From Gemmatimonadota bacterium (lineage in GTDB: Bacteria; Gemmatimonadota; Gemmatimonadetes; Longimicrobiales; Gaopeijiaceae), in contig JAAXGI010000196.1 in NCBI GenBank assembly GCA_012267505.1, positions 1 to 41,575 of the forward strand: DNA of 41,575 bases, read 5' to 3'. This document shows, in pieces, positions 8,574 through 17,269 of this stretch (positions within the stretch are counted from its first letter, which is position 1; each line of letters starts with the position of its first letter). A program made the translations under genes and the position numbers. A model generated the notes under the pieces. It saw only the letters and a program-made list of their open reading frames with translations. It ran no database searches and was not told the origin of the DNA.

Positions 8574-9647
8574 ATGAAGAGCAGAATCCCCCGAACCGCG
8601 TCCCACTTCCCGTCCTCTCGCGTGCGCGCCGCCCGCCGTTGGCGGCTCCCACTCCTTGCCTCCCTCCTCGTTGGCGCCTGCCAGGCGGGACCGCGTGAGG
8701 TGGTCAACGTCTACAGTCACCGCCACTACGATGCGGACCAGCTCCTCTTCGACCGTTTCGAGGAACTCACGGGGATCGGCGTGCGGGTCGTGACTGCGTC
8801 GGCCGACGAATTGATCACGCGGCTCGAACGCGAGGGTGAGACCTCGCCCGCGGATCTCCTGATCACCGTCGACGCCGGTCGCCTGCACCGTGCCAAGGAG
8901 CGCGGCCTCCTTCAGCCCGTGGGTTCGCCCGAGCTCTCGAGTGTGATCCCGGAGAACCTGAGGGATCCGGAGGGATACTGGTTCGGGCTCACCCAGCGGG
9001 CCCGGATCCTGGCCTACGCGAAGGACCGGGTTCGCCCGGAGGAGCTCTCGACGTACGAGGCTCTCGCGGGTCCCGAGTGGGCAGGTCGGGTCCTCGCGCG
9101 CAGTTCGGAGAACATCTACAACCTCTCGCTCCTGGCCTCGATGATCGCGGCAAATGGGGCGGAGGTTGCCGAGGAGTGGGCGGCGGGCGTTGTCTCGAAT
9201 ATGGCGAGGCCGCCGCAGGGCAATGACTCGGACCAGGTCCTCGACGTCGCCGCCGGCGTCGGGGACGTTGCGATCGTCAACACCTATTACGTGGCGCGCC
9301 TTCTGAACGACGGTGACCCGGCCGCCCGTGAGCTGGCGTCCGGGGTCGACGTGTTCTTTCCCAACCAGGATGGGCGCGGCGCGCACGTGAACGTGAGCGG
9401 CGCGGGTGTGACCGCTCACGCGCCAAATGCCGGCAACGCCGTCCGGCTCATCGAGTTCCTGGTGAGCGAGGAAGCGCAGGCCGTCTTCGCCGAGACCATC
9501 TTCGAGTATCCCGTCCGGCCGGGTGTGCCGTGGGCGGAGACGCTCCACAGCTGGGGCCGGTTCCGGCCCGATCCCCTGAATCTCCAGCGTCTGGGAGAGC
9601 TGAACAGCGACGCCGTCATGGCCTTCGACCGCGCGGGGTGGCGCTAG
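8574..9647 (+). CDS. Ferric-iron ABC transporter substrate-binding lipoprotein (FbpA/FutA type)
   Basis: Periplasmic Fe(III)-binding protein that hands iron to a membrane permease. After an Arg-rich start there is a hydrophobic stretch ending in the lipobox LVGAC, with Cys36 as the lipidation site. The mature part opens with VVNVYSHRHYDADQLL, typical of the family, and has the adjacent tyrosines Tyr238-Tyr239 (VNTYYVARL) that coordinate iron in FbpA/FutA proteins. Tyr52 is a further likely ligand. Length (357 aa) is normal. The permease gene follows directly. A Fur-like operator lies 73 bases upstream, which supports an iron role over other class-I substrates. Confidence 0.92.
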   Translation: MKSRIPRTASHFPSSRVRAARRWRLPLLASLLVGACQAGPREVVNVYSHRHYDADQLLFDRFEELTGIGVRVVTASADELITRLEREGETSPADLLITVDAGRLHRAKERGLLQPVGSPELSSVIPENLRDPEGYWFGLTQRARILAYAKDRVRPEELSTYEALAGPEWAGRVLARSSENIYNLSLLASMIAANGAEVAEEWAAGVVSNMARPPQGNDSDQVLDVAAGVGDVAIVNTYYVARLLNDGDPAARELASGVDVFFPNQDGRGAHVNVSGAGVTAHAPNAGNAVRLIEFLVSEEAQAVFAETIFEYPVRPGVPWAETLHSWGRFRPDPLNLQRLGELNSDAVMAFDRAGWR

Positions 9648-9676
9648 CGGGCTCTAGGCACACCGCCTCCGGCCGC

Positions 9677-11401
9677 GTGAGGAACGCCGTGTCTCCGCTG
9701 GGGCCGGGCGGGCGGATTCTCCTGACGCCGTGGACGGCCGCCACCCTGGCGCTGGTGGCGCTCTTTCTCCTTCCGCTCGCCACGATCTTCGCCGGGATCC
9801 TCGGCGAGCCGAGCGACACCTGGCGGCACCTCGCCTCGACGGTCCTCTTCGACTACGCCTGGCACTCGGTCGTGCTTGTCCTCGGTGTCGGACTCCTCGC
9901 GCTCGTCCTCGGGATCACCTCGGGCTGGCTCGTGACGACGTGCGAGTTCCCCGGCCGCGCCGTGTTCGCGTGGAGCCTGGTCCTCCCGCTCTCGATCCCG
10001 ACCTACATCATGGCCTACACCTACGCGGCCATCTTCGGGCACACCGGTCCCGTGCAGGCGCTCCTCCAGGTTGCCCTGGAGCCGGAAACGACCGCAGGCC
10101 TGCGCACGGGCCTCATGTCGCTTCCCGGTGCGGCCGTGATCCTCGCACTTGCCCTCTACCCGTATGTGTACCTGATCACGCGCGCCTCGTTCATGAAGCA
10201 GTCCGGAGGCATTCTCGAGAGCGCGCGGATCCTCGGCCGGTCGCCGTGGCGCATGTTCCTGGGTGTTGCGCTGCCCGTCGCCCGTCCCGCGATCGTCGCC
10301 GGGGTCACGCTCGTCCTGATGGAGGTTCTCAACGAGTACGGTGCCGTCCGGTACTTTGGCGTCACGACGTTCACGACGGGGATCTTCAGGGCCTGGTTCT
10401 CCCTCGGGGATGCGGCGGCCGCGATCCGTCTCTCAGGCTGCCTCCTCCTCCTGGTCTTCGCCCTGATCGTCGTGGAGCGGATACAGCGGGGCCGGGCGCG
10501 CTTTGATTCGGGTCCGGCGCCCGCCCGCCCGGTCGTACGTTTCCAGCTGGCCGGGTGGAAGAAGTGGGGGGCGTTCCTCGCGTGCGGGATCCCTGTTCTC
10601 TTCGGGTTCATCGTTCCGGTGGCGCAGCTCGTCACGTGGGGCCTCGGGGCGGCTGCGGAAGTAGCCGACCCCCGCTTCCTCCGTCTCACCGTCAACTCGT
10701 TCGCGCTCGGCCTGGTAGCTGCGCTGCTCGCCGTCACCGCGGCACTCGTGATCGTCTACTCCGTCCGCCTCGCGCCCACAGCGGTCCTGCGGCTCGCGGC
10801 AAGGGCGTCTTCGCTCGGCTACTCGATTCCCGGAGCCGTCATCGCGGTCGGGATCCTGATCCCGTTCGTCTGGCTGGACCGCCGGCTGGCGCCCGTCCTC
10901 TCGCAGCTCTCGGGATCCCCTGCCGGACTCGTCCTCACCGGGACGGCCGCTGCCCTCGTCTTCGCCTATGTGGTCCGCTTTCTCGCCGTCTCGATGAACT
11001 CTCTCGACGCGGGGTTCGAGCGCACCTGCGCGAATATGGACGAGAGTTCCCGGTCCCTGGGCGTCGCTCCCCTCCGCACGCTCCTCCGCGTGAACGTGCC
11101 GCTCCTCCGGGGCACTCTCCTCGCCGCCGGGCTCCTGGTCTTCGTGGATGTCCTGAAGGAGCTGCCCCTCACCCTGATCCTGAGACCCTTCGACTTCGAT
11201 ACCCTCGCGACCCGCGCATTCCAGCTTGCGATGGACGAGCAGGTGGCGCGCTCCGCGCTTCCGTCGCTTCTGATCATCGCGATCGGGCTCATTCCCGTGG
11301 TCCTCCTCACCCGGCTGATGGAGGGCGACCGCGGCGGTGACGGCGAAGCGCCCGCGGGCGCGCTGGCTGGAGTGCATCCGGCCGGGATCACCCGGACCTG
11401 A
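9677..11401 (+). CDS. Ferric-iron ABC transporter permease, fused two-domain (FbpB type)
   Basis: Inner-membrane permease moving Fe(III) from the binding protein to the cytoplasm. The approximately 574-residue protein has two homologous halves, each with about six membrane spans, as in FbpB/SfuB. The first EAA-type loop region contains ESARILGRSPWRMFLGVALP and the second ESSRSLGVAPLRTLLRVNVP, each with the conserved Gly. The open frame begins at 9530 inside the binding-protein gene, where the sequence is non-homologous. GTG 9677 is chosen because it precedes the first hydrophobic segment closely. GTG 9638 and GTG 9689 are alternatives and none has a strong ribosome site. No ATP-binding subunit is encoded next to it in this window. 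Confidence 0.9.
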   Translation: MRNAVSPLGPGGRILLTPWTAATLALVALFLLPLATIFAGILGEPSDTWRHLASTVLFDYAWHSVVLVLGVGLLALVLGITSGWLVTTCEFPGRAVFAWSLVLPLSIPTYIMAYTYAAIFGHTGPVQALLQVALEPETTAGLRTGLMSLPGAAVILALALYPYVYLITRASFMKQSGGILESARILGRSPWRMFLGVALPVARPAIVAGVTLVLMEVLNEYGAVRYFGVTTFTTGIFRAWFSLGDAAAAIRLSGCLLLLVFALIVVERIQRGRARFDSGPAPARPVVRFQLAGWKKWGAFLACGIPVLFGFIVPVAQLVTWGLGAAAEVADPRFLRLTVNSFALGLVAALLAVTAALVIVYSVRLAPTAVLRLAARASSLGYSIPGAVIAVGILIPFVWLDRRLAPVLSQLSGSPAGLVLTGTAAALVFAYVVRFLAVSMNSLDAGFERTCANMDESSRSLGVAPLRTLLRVNVPLLRGTLLAAGLLVFVDVLKELPLTLILRPFDFDTLATRAFQLAMDEQVARSALPSLLIIAIGLIPVVLLTRLMEGDRGGDGEAPAGALAGVHPAGITRT

Positions 11402-11436
11402 CGCTCACCCGATCACGGCTGCCTTCCGGTGTGCAT

Positions 11437-11463
11437 CACCGCCGAGGATTCCTGTCGGTGGTG
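11437..11463. terminator. Possible bidirectional hairpin terminator
   Basis: The arms CACCGCCGA (11437-11445) and TCGGTGGTG (11455-11463) pair over nine positions with one mismatch around a nine-base loop. The hairpin lies exactly between two convergent genes, the iron permease (plus) and a small membrane protein (minus). No T-run follows, so it is a weak candidate for an intrinsic terminator. Confidence 0.3.
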
Positions 11464-11467
11464 GGCT

Positions 11468-11812
11468 CTACTCGGTGCTCGTGCTACCGCCGGATCCGCC
11501 GGAGAAGAGAAGGGCGTGGAGTGTGGGGCCAAGCGCGGCCGTCACGAGCCCGATGCCAGCTCGCCAGAGTGCGCCTGCCGCAAGCTCGTGGCGCGGCGCG
11601 GTCCGGTCGGACCGGAACCAGGTGAAGGCGGCGGCCTCGAGCAGGCCGCCGAACGCGCCATAGCCAACCGTGCGCAACCGCCCCTTCCATGACGCGTGGT
11701 CGCGGCAGGTAAGCCTAAACCCGGATGACACCGCCGGAACAACGCCGATCGCGGCCCCTATTTTGCCGGTGGGTCCAAGGAGCGCCGTCGATGGCGACCG
11801 CGATCCGTTCAT
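11468..11812 (-). CDS. Small hypothetical membrane protein
   Basis: I do not recognise the family. From ATG 11812 the product is about 114 residues. The second half has two hydrophobic segments, around GAFGGLLEAAAFTWF and AGIGLVTAALGPTLHALLF, separated by a charged loop, so it is probably a two-span inner-membrane protein. Codon third positions on this strand are strongly G/C, as in the neighbouring real genes, which favours it over the overlapping plus-strand frames. The frame is open back to 11911, but that extension is Arg/Pro-rich. It may be the distal gene after the VanX-like gene (108-base gap). Confidence 0.5.
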   Translation of the reverse strand: MNGSRSPSTALLGPTGKIGAAIGVVPAVSSGFRLTCRDHASWKGRLRTVGYGAFGGLLEAAAFTWFRSDRTAPRHELAAGALWRAGIGLVTAALGPTLHALLFSGGSGGSTSTE

Positions 11813-11920
11813 CGGTGCCTTCTCCCCTCTCCCACGAAGCCGGGTGCCGTTCAGTCGTGCGGGGACGCTCCGCCGGGTGGCGGGGGCGTTCGTCCGGCTG
11901 GGAGCGCGCACTCTCGGGCG

Positions 11921-12667
11921 CTACGGGCTGGCCAGTTGCTCGAAGCTCAGGTTCATGATCGGATAGTCCGGCCAGCTCCGGTGGTCGAAGTGCCACCATT
12001 CGTACGGATAAACGGCAAATCCGTGGGCTTCCATTGCACGCCTGAGACGATCCCGGTTTGCCCGCTCGCGGGGGGCGAGGCCCGGGTAGTCGGGATACGA
12101 CCGTTCGGTGAACTCGTCGAATTCACTTCCCATCGGCACCGGTTGGCCTGTCTGGAGGTCGTAGAGCGTCAGGTCCACGGCTGCCCCGCGGTTGTGCCGG
12201 GACCCTGATGCCGGATCGGCTACGAAATGCCGAAGGTTCTCCGGCGTCGCCTCCCAGAACATCCAGCTCACGTACCATGGACGGTACGCATCAAAGATCA
12301 TCAGCCCGTAGCCGGCCTCGCGGAGCTCGTCGTGGGCCGCGGCCAGGGCTTCCGCAGCCGGCCGCTGGAGGTAGGCCTTTGCCTGTCTGTAGAAAACCGC
12401 ACCCATGAAGTTGTCCGTGCCGGCGTAGCGGATGTCGAACCGGAGCCGCGGGACCAGAACCGCGAGGTCGACGAGGTCCGGCTCGAGTTTCTCGTCGGTC
12501 TCCGCGGGCGGAGTTGCGGCGAGCGCCTCGGCTTCAATCTCCACGACCGGCCTCCGGGGGTGGATCCGAATCGGCCCCGCATCGCCCGGCCCCCGGCAAC
12601 CGAGCATGGCGACCGTGGCAATCAGGGCCGGCGCCGCCCGGCGGCGGATCACGGAGGGCCTGGACAT
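11921..12667 (-). CDS. VanX/DdpX-like D-Ala-D-Ala dipeptidase lipoprotein (M15 family)
   Basis: Zinc peptidase of the M15D type, predicted to cleave D-Ala-D-Ala or similar dipeptides. From ATG 12667 (248 aa) there is a short basic start, a hydrophobic run and the lipobox AMLGC with Cys24, so it should be lipid-anchored outside the cytoplasm. The zinc motif SxHxxGxAxD is complete (SRHNRGAAVD, His158 and Asp165). The catalytic/zinc segment EWWHF supplies Glu223 and His226. Arg129 in FDAYRPW matches the transition-state arginine of VanX. No vancomycin-resistance ligase or VanS/VanR genes are near, so a role in peptidoglycan turnover or dipeptide scavenging is more likely than resistance. Confidence 0.88.
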   Translation of the reverse strand: MSRPSVIRRRAAPALIATVAMLGCRGPGDAGPIRIHPRRPVVEIEAEALAATPPAETDEKLEPDLVDLAVLVPRLRFDIRYAGTDNFMGAVFYRQAKAYLQRPAAEALAAAHDELREAGYGLMIFDAYRPWYVSWMFWEATPENLRHFVADPASGSRHNRGAAVDLTLYDLQTGQPVPMGSEFDEFTERSYPDYPGLAPRERANRDRLRRAMEAHGFAVYPYEWWHFDHRSWPDYPIMNLSFEQLASP

Positions 12668-12838
12668 GGGCGCAGAATGTACCCGAGGGGAGGACGATGG
12701 TCGGCGCGCACCGATGCCGCCAGTATCGGCGCGGCGCGGAGAGTACCCGCGGTCCGGCATCTCACGCAGCCGTGAATCGCGGTCCGCCACGGGGCCGCGC
12801 AAGATGCGGCAGCGAGCTCCTCGTCGCGCCGGGCCCGC

Positions 12839-15397
12839 TCAGCCCCGGTCCTCCGAGACGGTTGCGGGCTCCTCGCCGCCTGTCTTGACGTGCGTGTCGA
12901 ACCAGTCGATGAAGCGGGCCCACATGTCCAGCTTGTTCTCGATCGCGCGCGGCGTGTGCGACTCGAAGGGGTATTCGTAGAGCACCGCCGTCTTTCCCAG
13001 AATCGTGAGTGCGGAGATCATCCGCCGAGACTGGACCGGAAAGGTTCCGGTGTTGTTGTCGTCTCCCCCGTGATAGAGAAGGAGAGGCGCGTCGATCTGG
13101 TCCGCCCTGAAGAACGGCGACATCTCGAAGTAGGTCTGCGGCGCATCCCAGATACTGCGCCGTTCCGCCTGGAACCCGTCGGGGGTGAGCGTCCGGTTGT
13201 AGGCTCCGTCGCCGGCGATCCCTGCTCGGAAGTACGGTGCGTTCGCAAGCACGTTCGCCGTGGCGAACGCCCCATAGCTGTGCCCGCCGTGGCCAATGCG
13301 GTCGATGTCCACGAGACCGAGGCCGTCGACGGCCCGGATCGCTCCGTACATCGCACCGAGGAGGCTCGAGATATAGGTGTCGTTGTAGTTCTCTCCGATG
13401 ACGGGGATGTCGGGGTACACGAGTGCGTATCCCTGGGTGAGCCAGATGTCGGACCACCGCAGCCAGCTCAGGTGCGTGAACGCGTTGACGTTCCGGGCCC
13501 GGACCGCCGCATGCCCGTATTCGTCAGGCTCCTCGTACTCCCGCGGATAGGTCCAGAAGACAGCGGGCACGGGGCCGTCGCCATCGCGCCAACCCACCGG
13601 CATGGAGACCCGGCCCTGGGCGATTGTTCCGTCGGGGAGTTCGAAGTCGAAGTCGATCCGGTGGGCGGCCGTGATCTCGGGGAAGGGATCCGTGTTCCCG
13701 GTCAGGTTCTCCCCCCAGTTCCCGCTGGTCCAGAGGTAGCTGTCGGGGAAATCGGTCACGGATTCGCGACTCACGATCATGCGGTCCGCATCGGGATCGA
13801 GGGGAACGAGCGGCTGCTCGAAGGCGTCCGGCGAGCCCTCGAAGAGCCTGGTCCGCACGCGGTCCTCTAGGCGTATGCGGTCGAAGAACGGCCGGGGGCG
13901 GAAGTCGGGCCGGTAGCCCGGGCCCTGCAGAAAGACAGACGTCCGATCGCTCGAGAGCATCGCATGGTCCAGACCGTTTGGGGTCTCCAGGGTGACCAGC
14001 TCACCCGGAAGCTCCGTCGGGTCGTCCGTGTCGTGAAAATCCACGAGGAGTTCCCGGGCCGGATCGGGTGAGGTGAGATCCCAGAATGCGGTCCCACTCT
14101 GCGTGTCGCGCTCGATGTCGGCGAACACCAGGCGGCCGTCGTCCGAGTAGACGACCGCTTCGATCGGATCCTTGCTTTCTGCCACGACGCGCGCGGTTGC
14201 AGGCTCGAAGGGCGGCTCGAGCAGCATGATCCGGTCCGGAATGTTCTCCGGCTCCTCACCTTCGGACTCCGGTACCGGGCGCTCGAGAAAGCCGAGACCG
14301 GCCCCGTCCGGCCTCCACGTGAACGAACGGGGTCCCGTATCGGCATCCTGGTCCCGGGTCCGCGCTTCCCGGAGCGGCTCCTCGTCCAGTGTGGCGACGA
14401 GTGTGCCGTCGCGGGCGATGATGACGGTGTGGCGCGGGAAGCTGCGATAGCTCGTGATGAAGGAGAACGGACGTTCGATATGCGTTGCGAGCAGATGCCG
14501 GCCGTCTGCGCTGAGCGAGATGGACTCGTACATCCGGGGCGGACCGAGGAGGACCGGAGGGTGGCCCTCGCTCAGCTCCGCGAGCTGGCTCCGCGTGTAG
14601 TGCTCGAAGAGCGCCTCGTCGTGCGTGTCCTCGAGGAGGTAGGGGTACGTGGGCGTTCCGGTCGGCTCCGGCCGGGTCCGTCGCGTGAGCGGCCCTGCGG
14701 GCAGCGCCGACTGAATCGGTTCGGGTCCCCGGTCCGGCGGCACGATCAGGGTCAGGACGGTTCCCTCGGGGGTCCACTGGATCATCCGGGAGGCCCGGGT
14801 GCCCTGCCCCTGGGTGCCGGTTCCCAGCGTGGCCAGGATCCGGGCATCGCTCAGGCGGCGCGTCCGCCCCGTTGCCGCCTCGGCGGTCCACACCTCAGTG
14901 CCCTCCGGCAGGTGGGCCAGGAAGGCGATCCGGCTCCCGTCGGGAGACCATGTGAAGTCGCTCGCGAAAGCGGCCCCGGGCAGTTCTGTCTCGATGTAGG
15001 TCCGTCGGCTGAGCGAGTAGAACCGGAAAGCATGGATCCCGTAGGTATCGAGGTGCCAGACCCGGTCGGTACCCGGCCTCAATTCCAGCTCGCCGAGCCG
15101 GTAGGTCGGCTTCGCCATGAGTTCGAGCGTCGACAGCTCGGTTGCGACCGGCACGAGAAAGTGGTCTCCGTCCGGGCTCATGTAGTCGAGCGTCGCATAG
15201 TTCTTGTCCGTCGCGAAGAGGTCCTGCACCTCCGGAGGGGGAAGGATGTAGGTCTCGTGGTCCGGGTTCTGTGGTGCCGCGGCGGCCTGGCTCGGACCCG
15301 TCGCTGCTGCGATTCCGGGGACGGCGAGGAGAAGGACCGAGAGCGGGACGACGCTCGTGAGCGCGCGCGCTCCGCGGCTTGACCGGGCTTCAGACAT
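12839..15397 (-). CDS. Exported S9-family (prolyl oligopeptidase / DPP-like) peptidase
   Basis: Large serine peptidase (852 aa) predicted to be secreted. The N-terminus from ATG 15397 has Arg residues and a hydrophobic run ending GIAAATG, a signal peptide. Residues of about 80-600 form the beta-propeller gate, with recurring short WSPDGSRIAFLA-type blades. The C-terminal alpha/beta-hydrolase domain has the nucleophile in GHSYG (about Ser707), the acid in HGGDDNNTG (about Asp779) and the His in FESHTPR (about His814). The start has a GGAGGCGAGG ribosome site; the frame is open to 15469 but that extension is unsupported. The acetamidase gene ends 75 bases upstream on the same strand. The substrate cannot be read from sequence. 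Confidence 0.93.
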   Translation of the reverse strand: MSEARSSRGARALTSVVPLSVLLLAVPGIAAATGPSQAAAAPQNPDHETYILPPPEVQDLFATDKNYATLDYMSPDGDHFLVPVATELSTLELMAKPTYRLGELELRPGTDRVWHLDTYGIHAFRFYSLSRRTYIETELPGAAFASDFTWSPDGSRIAFLAHLPEGTEVWTAEAATGRTRRLSDARILATLGTGTQGQGTRASRMIQWTPEGTVLTLIVPPDRGPEPIQSALPAGPLTRRTRPEPTGTPTYPYLLEDTHDEALFEHYTRSQLAELSEGHPPVLLGPPRMYESISLSADGRHLLATHIERPFSFITSYRSFPRHTVIIARDGTLVATLDEEPLREARTRDQDADTGPRSFTWRPDGAGLGFLERPVPESEGEEPENIPDRIMLLEPPFEPATARVVAESKDPIEAVVYSDDGRLVFADIERDTQSGTAFWDLTSPDPARELLVDFHDTDDPTELPGELVTLETPNGLDHAMLSSDRTSVFLQGPGYRPDFRPRPFFDRIRLEDRVRTRLFEGSPDAFEQPLVPLDPDADRMIVSRESVTDFPDSYLWTSGNWGENLTGNTDPFPEITAAHRIDFDFELPDGTIAQGRVSMPVGWRDGDGPVPAVFWTYPREYEEPDEYGHAAVRARNVNAFTHLSWLRWSDIWLTQGYALVYPDIPVIGENYNDTYISSLLGAMYGAIRAVDGLGLVDIDRIGHGGHSYGAFATANVLANAPYFRAGIAGDGAYNRTLTPDGFQAERRSIWDAPQTYFEMSPFFRADQIDAPLLLYHGGDDNNTGTFPVQSRRMISALTILGKTAVLYEYPFESHTPRAIENKLDMWARFIDWFDTHVKTGGEEPATVSEDRG

Positions 15398-15472
15398 CCT
15401 CGCCTCCGTGACTCTGGGCGGATGGGTCGGGGTCAGTGGCTCCGTACACTCGGTAGTGCGGGCATGCACCCG

Positions 15473-16648
15473 TCATGGTGTGAGGAACAGGCTCTTCGGG
15501 ATATGTCCGACCACGACCTGTGTCAGGTCGACAACCTCGGCGACGCGGAAGTCCACCGCTATGCTGGCCAGGGAGAGTGCTTCGGCCGGGGTGAGGTCCT
15601 TCTCCTCCACGAGGAACTCCACGACGGCCCGGGTGGCGTTCCGCATGGCGCGGTCGAGATCGAGGTCGATGCCCATGAGGAGGTAGTGGGTGTCCGACTC
15701 GGCCCGAGGCCCCGGAATACTCTCTCCCTTGTGCACGACGAACCGGAACACGCCGGTGAGCGACTGCTCGATCGCCGTCCCGCTCACCTCGCCGTCTCCC
15801 TGGGCGCTGTGCGGATCGCCCGTGTAGAAGAGTGCTCCAGCATGGAATACGGGGAGGAGGAGCCGGGTTCCCGCCACGAGATCCTTGACATCGAGATTGC
15901 CGCCAAATGGACCGGGCGGACGGGAAGCCTGGACGCCCGGCACGGTGACGCCGGGCTCGCCGACAACGGGATCGGCTGGCGCTACGGCTAGGATTCCCAT
16001 GAAGGGTGCCAGCGGCACCTGGATGCCGGCGGAGAAGAACGCCACCGCCTGCCCTTCCGTCTCGCCGGTACGGATGAGATGGCGGGTGCCTGGAGCGATA
16101 TCGAGCGGTGGGTCGTCGGGCCGCGCGCCCGGGTACGCGTCTGCGAACACCCCGCTCGTCGGGCCCGTGTTGTTGATGCCCCACGGGACCCTGACCTCCA
16201 GTTCGAGGATCTGCACCTCGAGCACGTCGCCGGGCTCGGCACCCTCCACGTAGATCGGGCCGGTGATCACGTGCCCGCTCCGCCCCTCCCGCTCCCGCCC
16301 CTCGCGTGATCTCCAGAAGTCGATCACGTCCGGGAGGATCTCTTCCCGTGGCACGCCGAAGGCTGTCAGGTAGGCAACCGGTTCCTCCGACTGCGTGGTT
16401 CCAGCGTGCGTGAGTGTCTCGATCCGGACCGTTTCTCCGGACTCCACCGTCAGGACGGGCTGCTTGTCGAGCGGATACCAGCCCCATGAGAGGTTTTCCG
16501 GGGTTGACGGCACGAGGTGATCCGCCTCGATGTCGCGGGGAGGTTCCCCGTCTCCAGCCCCTGGTGGGGCGGAGCAGGCAGACAACAGTGAAGTCAGGAC
16601 GAGGGCGGCGCAGAAGATGCGCGCGAGGCTCGGAGCAAGGCTGTTCAT
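15473..16648 (-). CDS. Acetamidase/formamidase family lipoprotein
   Basis: Member of the FmdA/AmdA family, zinc-dependent amidases that release ammonia from formamide or acetamide. The hallmarks are all present: GINNTGPTSG, the loop GPFGGNLDVKD, and GDPHSAQGDGEVSGTAIE, which carry the conserved metal and active-site residues. It differs from the usual cytosolic enzyme in having a signal peptide and lipobox (LLSAC near residue 25), so it should be anchored outside the inner membrane. ATG 16648 has a GGGAGG ribosome site five bases upstream. The S9 peptidase follows 75 bases downstream. The exported location suggests a role on external amides or as a scavenging hydrolase; the substrate is unknown. 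Confidence 0.9.
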   Translation of the reverse strand: MNSLAPSLARIFCAALVLTSLLSACSAPPGAGDGEPPRDIEADHLVPSTPENLSWGWYPLDKQPVLTVESGETVRIETLTHAGTTQSEEPVAYLTAFGVPREEILPDVIDFWRSREGREREGRSGHVITGPIYVEGAEPGDVLEVQILELEVRVPWGINNTGPTSGVFADAYPGARPDDPPLDIAPGTRHLIRTGETEGQAVAFFSAGIQVPLAPFMGILAVAPADPVVGEPGVTVPGVQASRPPGPFGGNLDVKDLVAGTRLLLPVFHAGALFYTGDPHSAQGDGEVSGTAIEQSLTGVFRFVVHKGESIPGPRAESDTHYLLMGIDLDLDRAMRNATRAVVEFLVEEKDLTPAEALSLASIAVDFRVAEVVDLTQVVVGHIPKSLFLTP

Positions 16649-16976
16649 AATCCTCCCGTTCGTGCCCGGGCCACCGCCTGGTGGCGGGTTGCGGAGGGTG
16701 ACCGGCGATCCTGCCCGGTCATCGCGGACAGGCGACGTCTACCGCACGGTGCCGCGAGGGTCTCCACCGACTTCAGGATGGATCCCGTCCGGATTCCGGA
16801 GGGGAAGCGGGATCGCCACGGCCAGTCGGCCCCGTGCCGGCCGGCGGCCTCGGCCCGTTCCGGTGCCAGTACCCGCGGGTCCGCATGAACTCGTGCGGTC
16901 GGGTCCGAACCGGTCATCCGCGGGCGCAGGCAAGCCAACGCGATCCCGCGTCCCGTGCGTCATGGGTTCCGACAAG
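16649..16976. other. Intergenic region between acetamidase and tRNA-Arg
   Basis: This 328-base gap has no coding frame I believe. It contains an inverted repeat at 16699-16721 (TGACCGG, nine-base spacer, CCGGTCA), 51 bases upstream of the amidase start, which could be an operator or a hairpin. Frames crossing into the tRNA are antisense artefacts. No clear promoter was found by eye. Confidence 0.4.
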
Positions 16977-17050
16977 TGTCCTCGGCAGGACTCGAACCTG
17001 CGGCCTGCTGCTTAGGAGGCAGCCGCTCTATCCACCTGAGCTACGAGGAC
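16977..17050 (-). tRNA. tRNA-Arg (anticodon CCT)
   Basis: Minus-strand cloverleaf. The acceptor stem GTCCTCG pairs with CGAGGAC, the D-arm is GCTC/GAGC and the anticodon stem GCTGC/GCAGC encloses the loop CTCCTAA, so the anticodon is CCT, reading AGG. The T-arm is GCAGG-TTCGAGT-CCTGC. The discriminator base is A at 16977 and CCA is not encoded. All stems pair without mismatch. Confidence 0.95.
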
Positions 17051-17269
17051 GACAATCACTGCCTGCGGATTACAGCGAAGCTCCTCTCCGGGAGATCAGT
17101 CGTTTGCTTCCGGAGGTCGGACTGAGCTCCAGACGCCGACCATCCCGGCTTCCGATACCCGCGCTCGCGACGGCGACCGGAGACAGACAAGGTAGCGCCC
17201 TCGCCGGGAACTTCAATTCGCGCACACCGGGCCGCCATCCGTCTAGTGGCAGCAGATTGGTTCATCTCC

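Noticed and set aside
11921-12667. Vancomycin resistance gene vanX
   Set aside because: No ligase, dehydrogenase or two-component genes nearby, and the protein is an exported lipoprotein.
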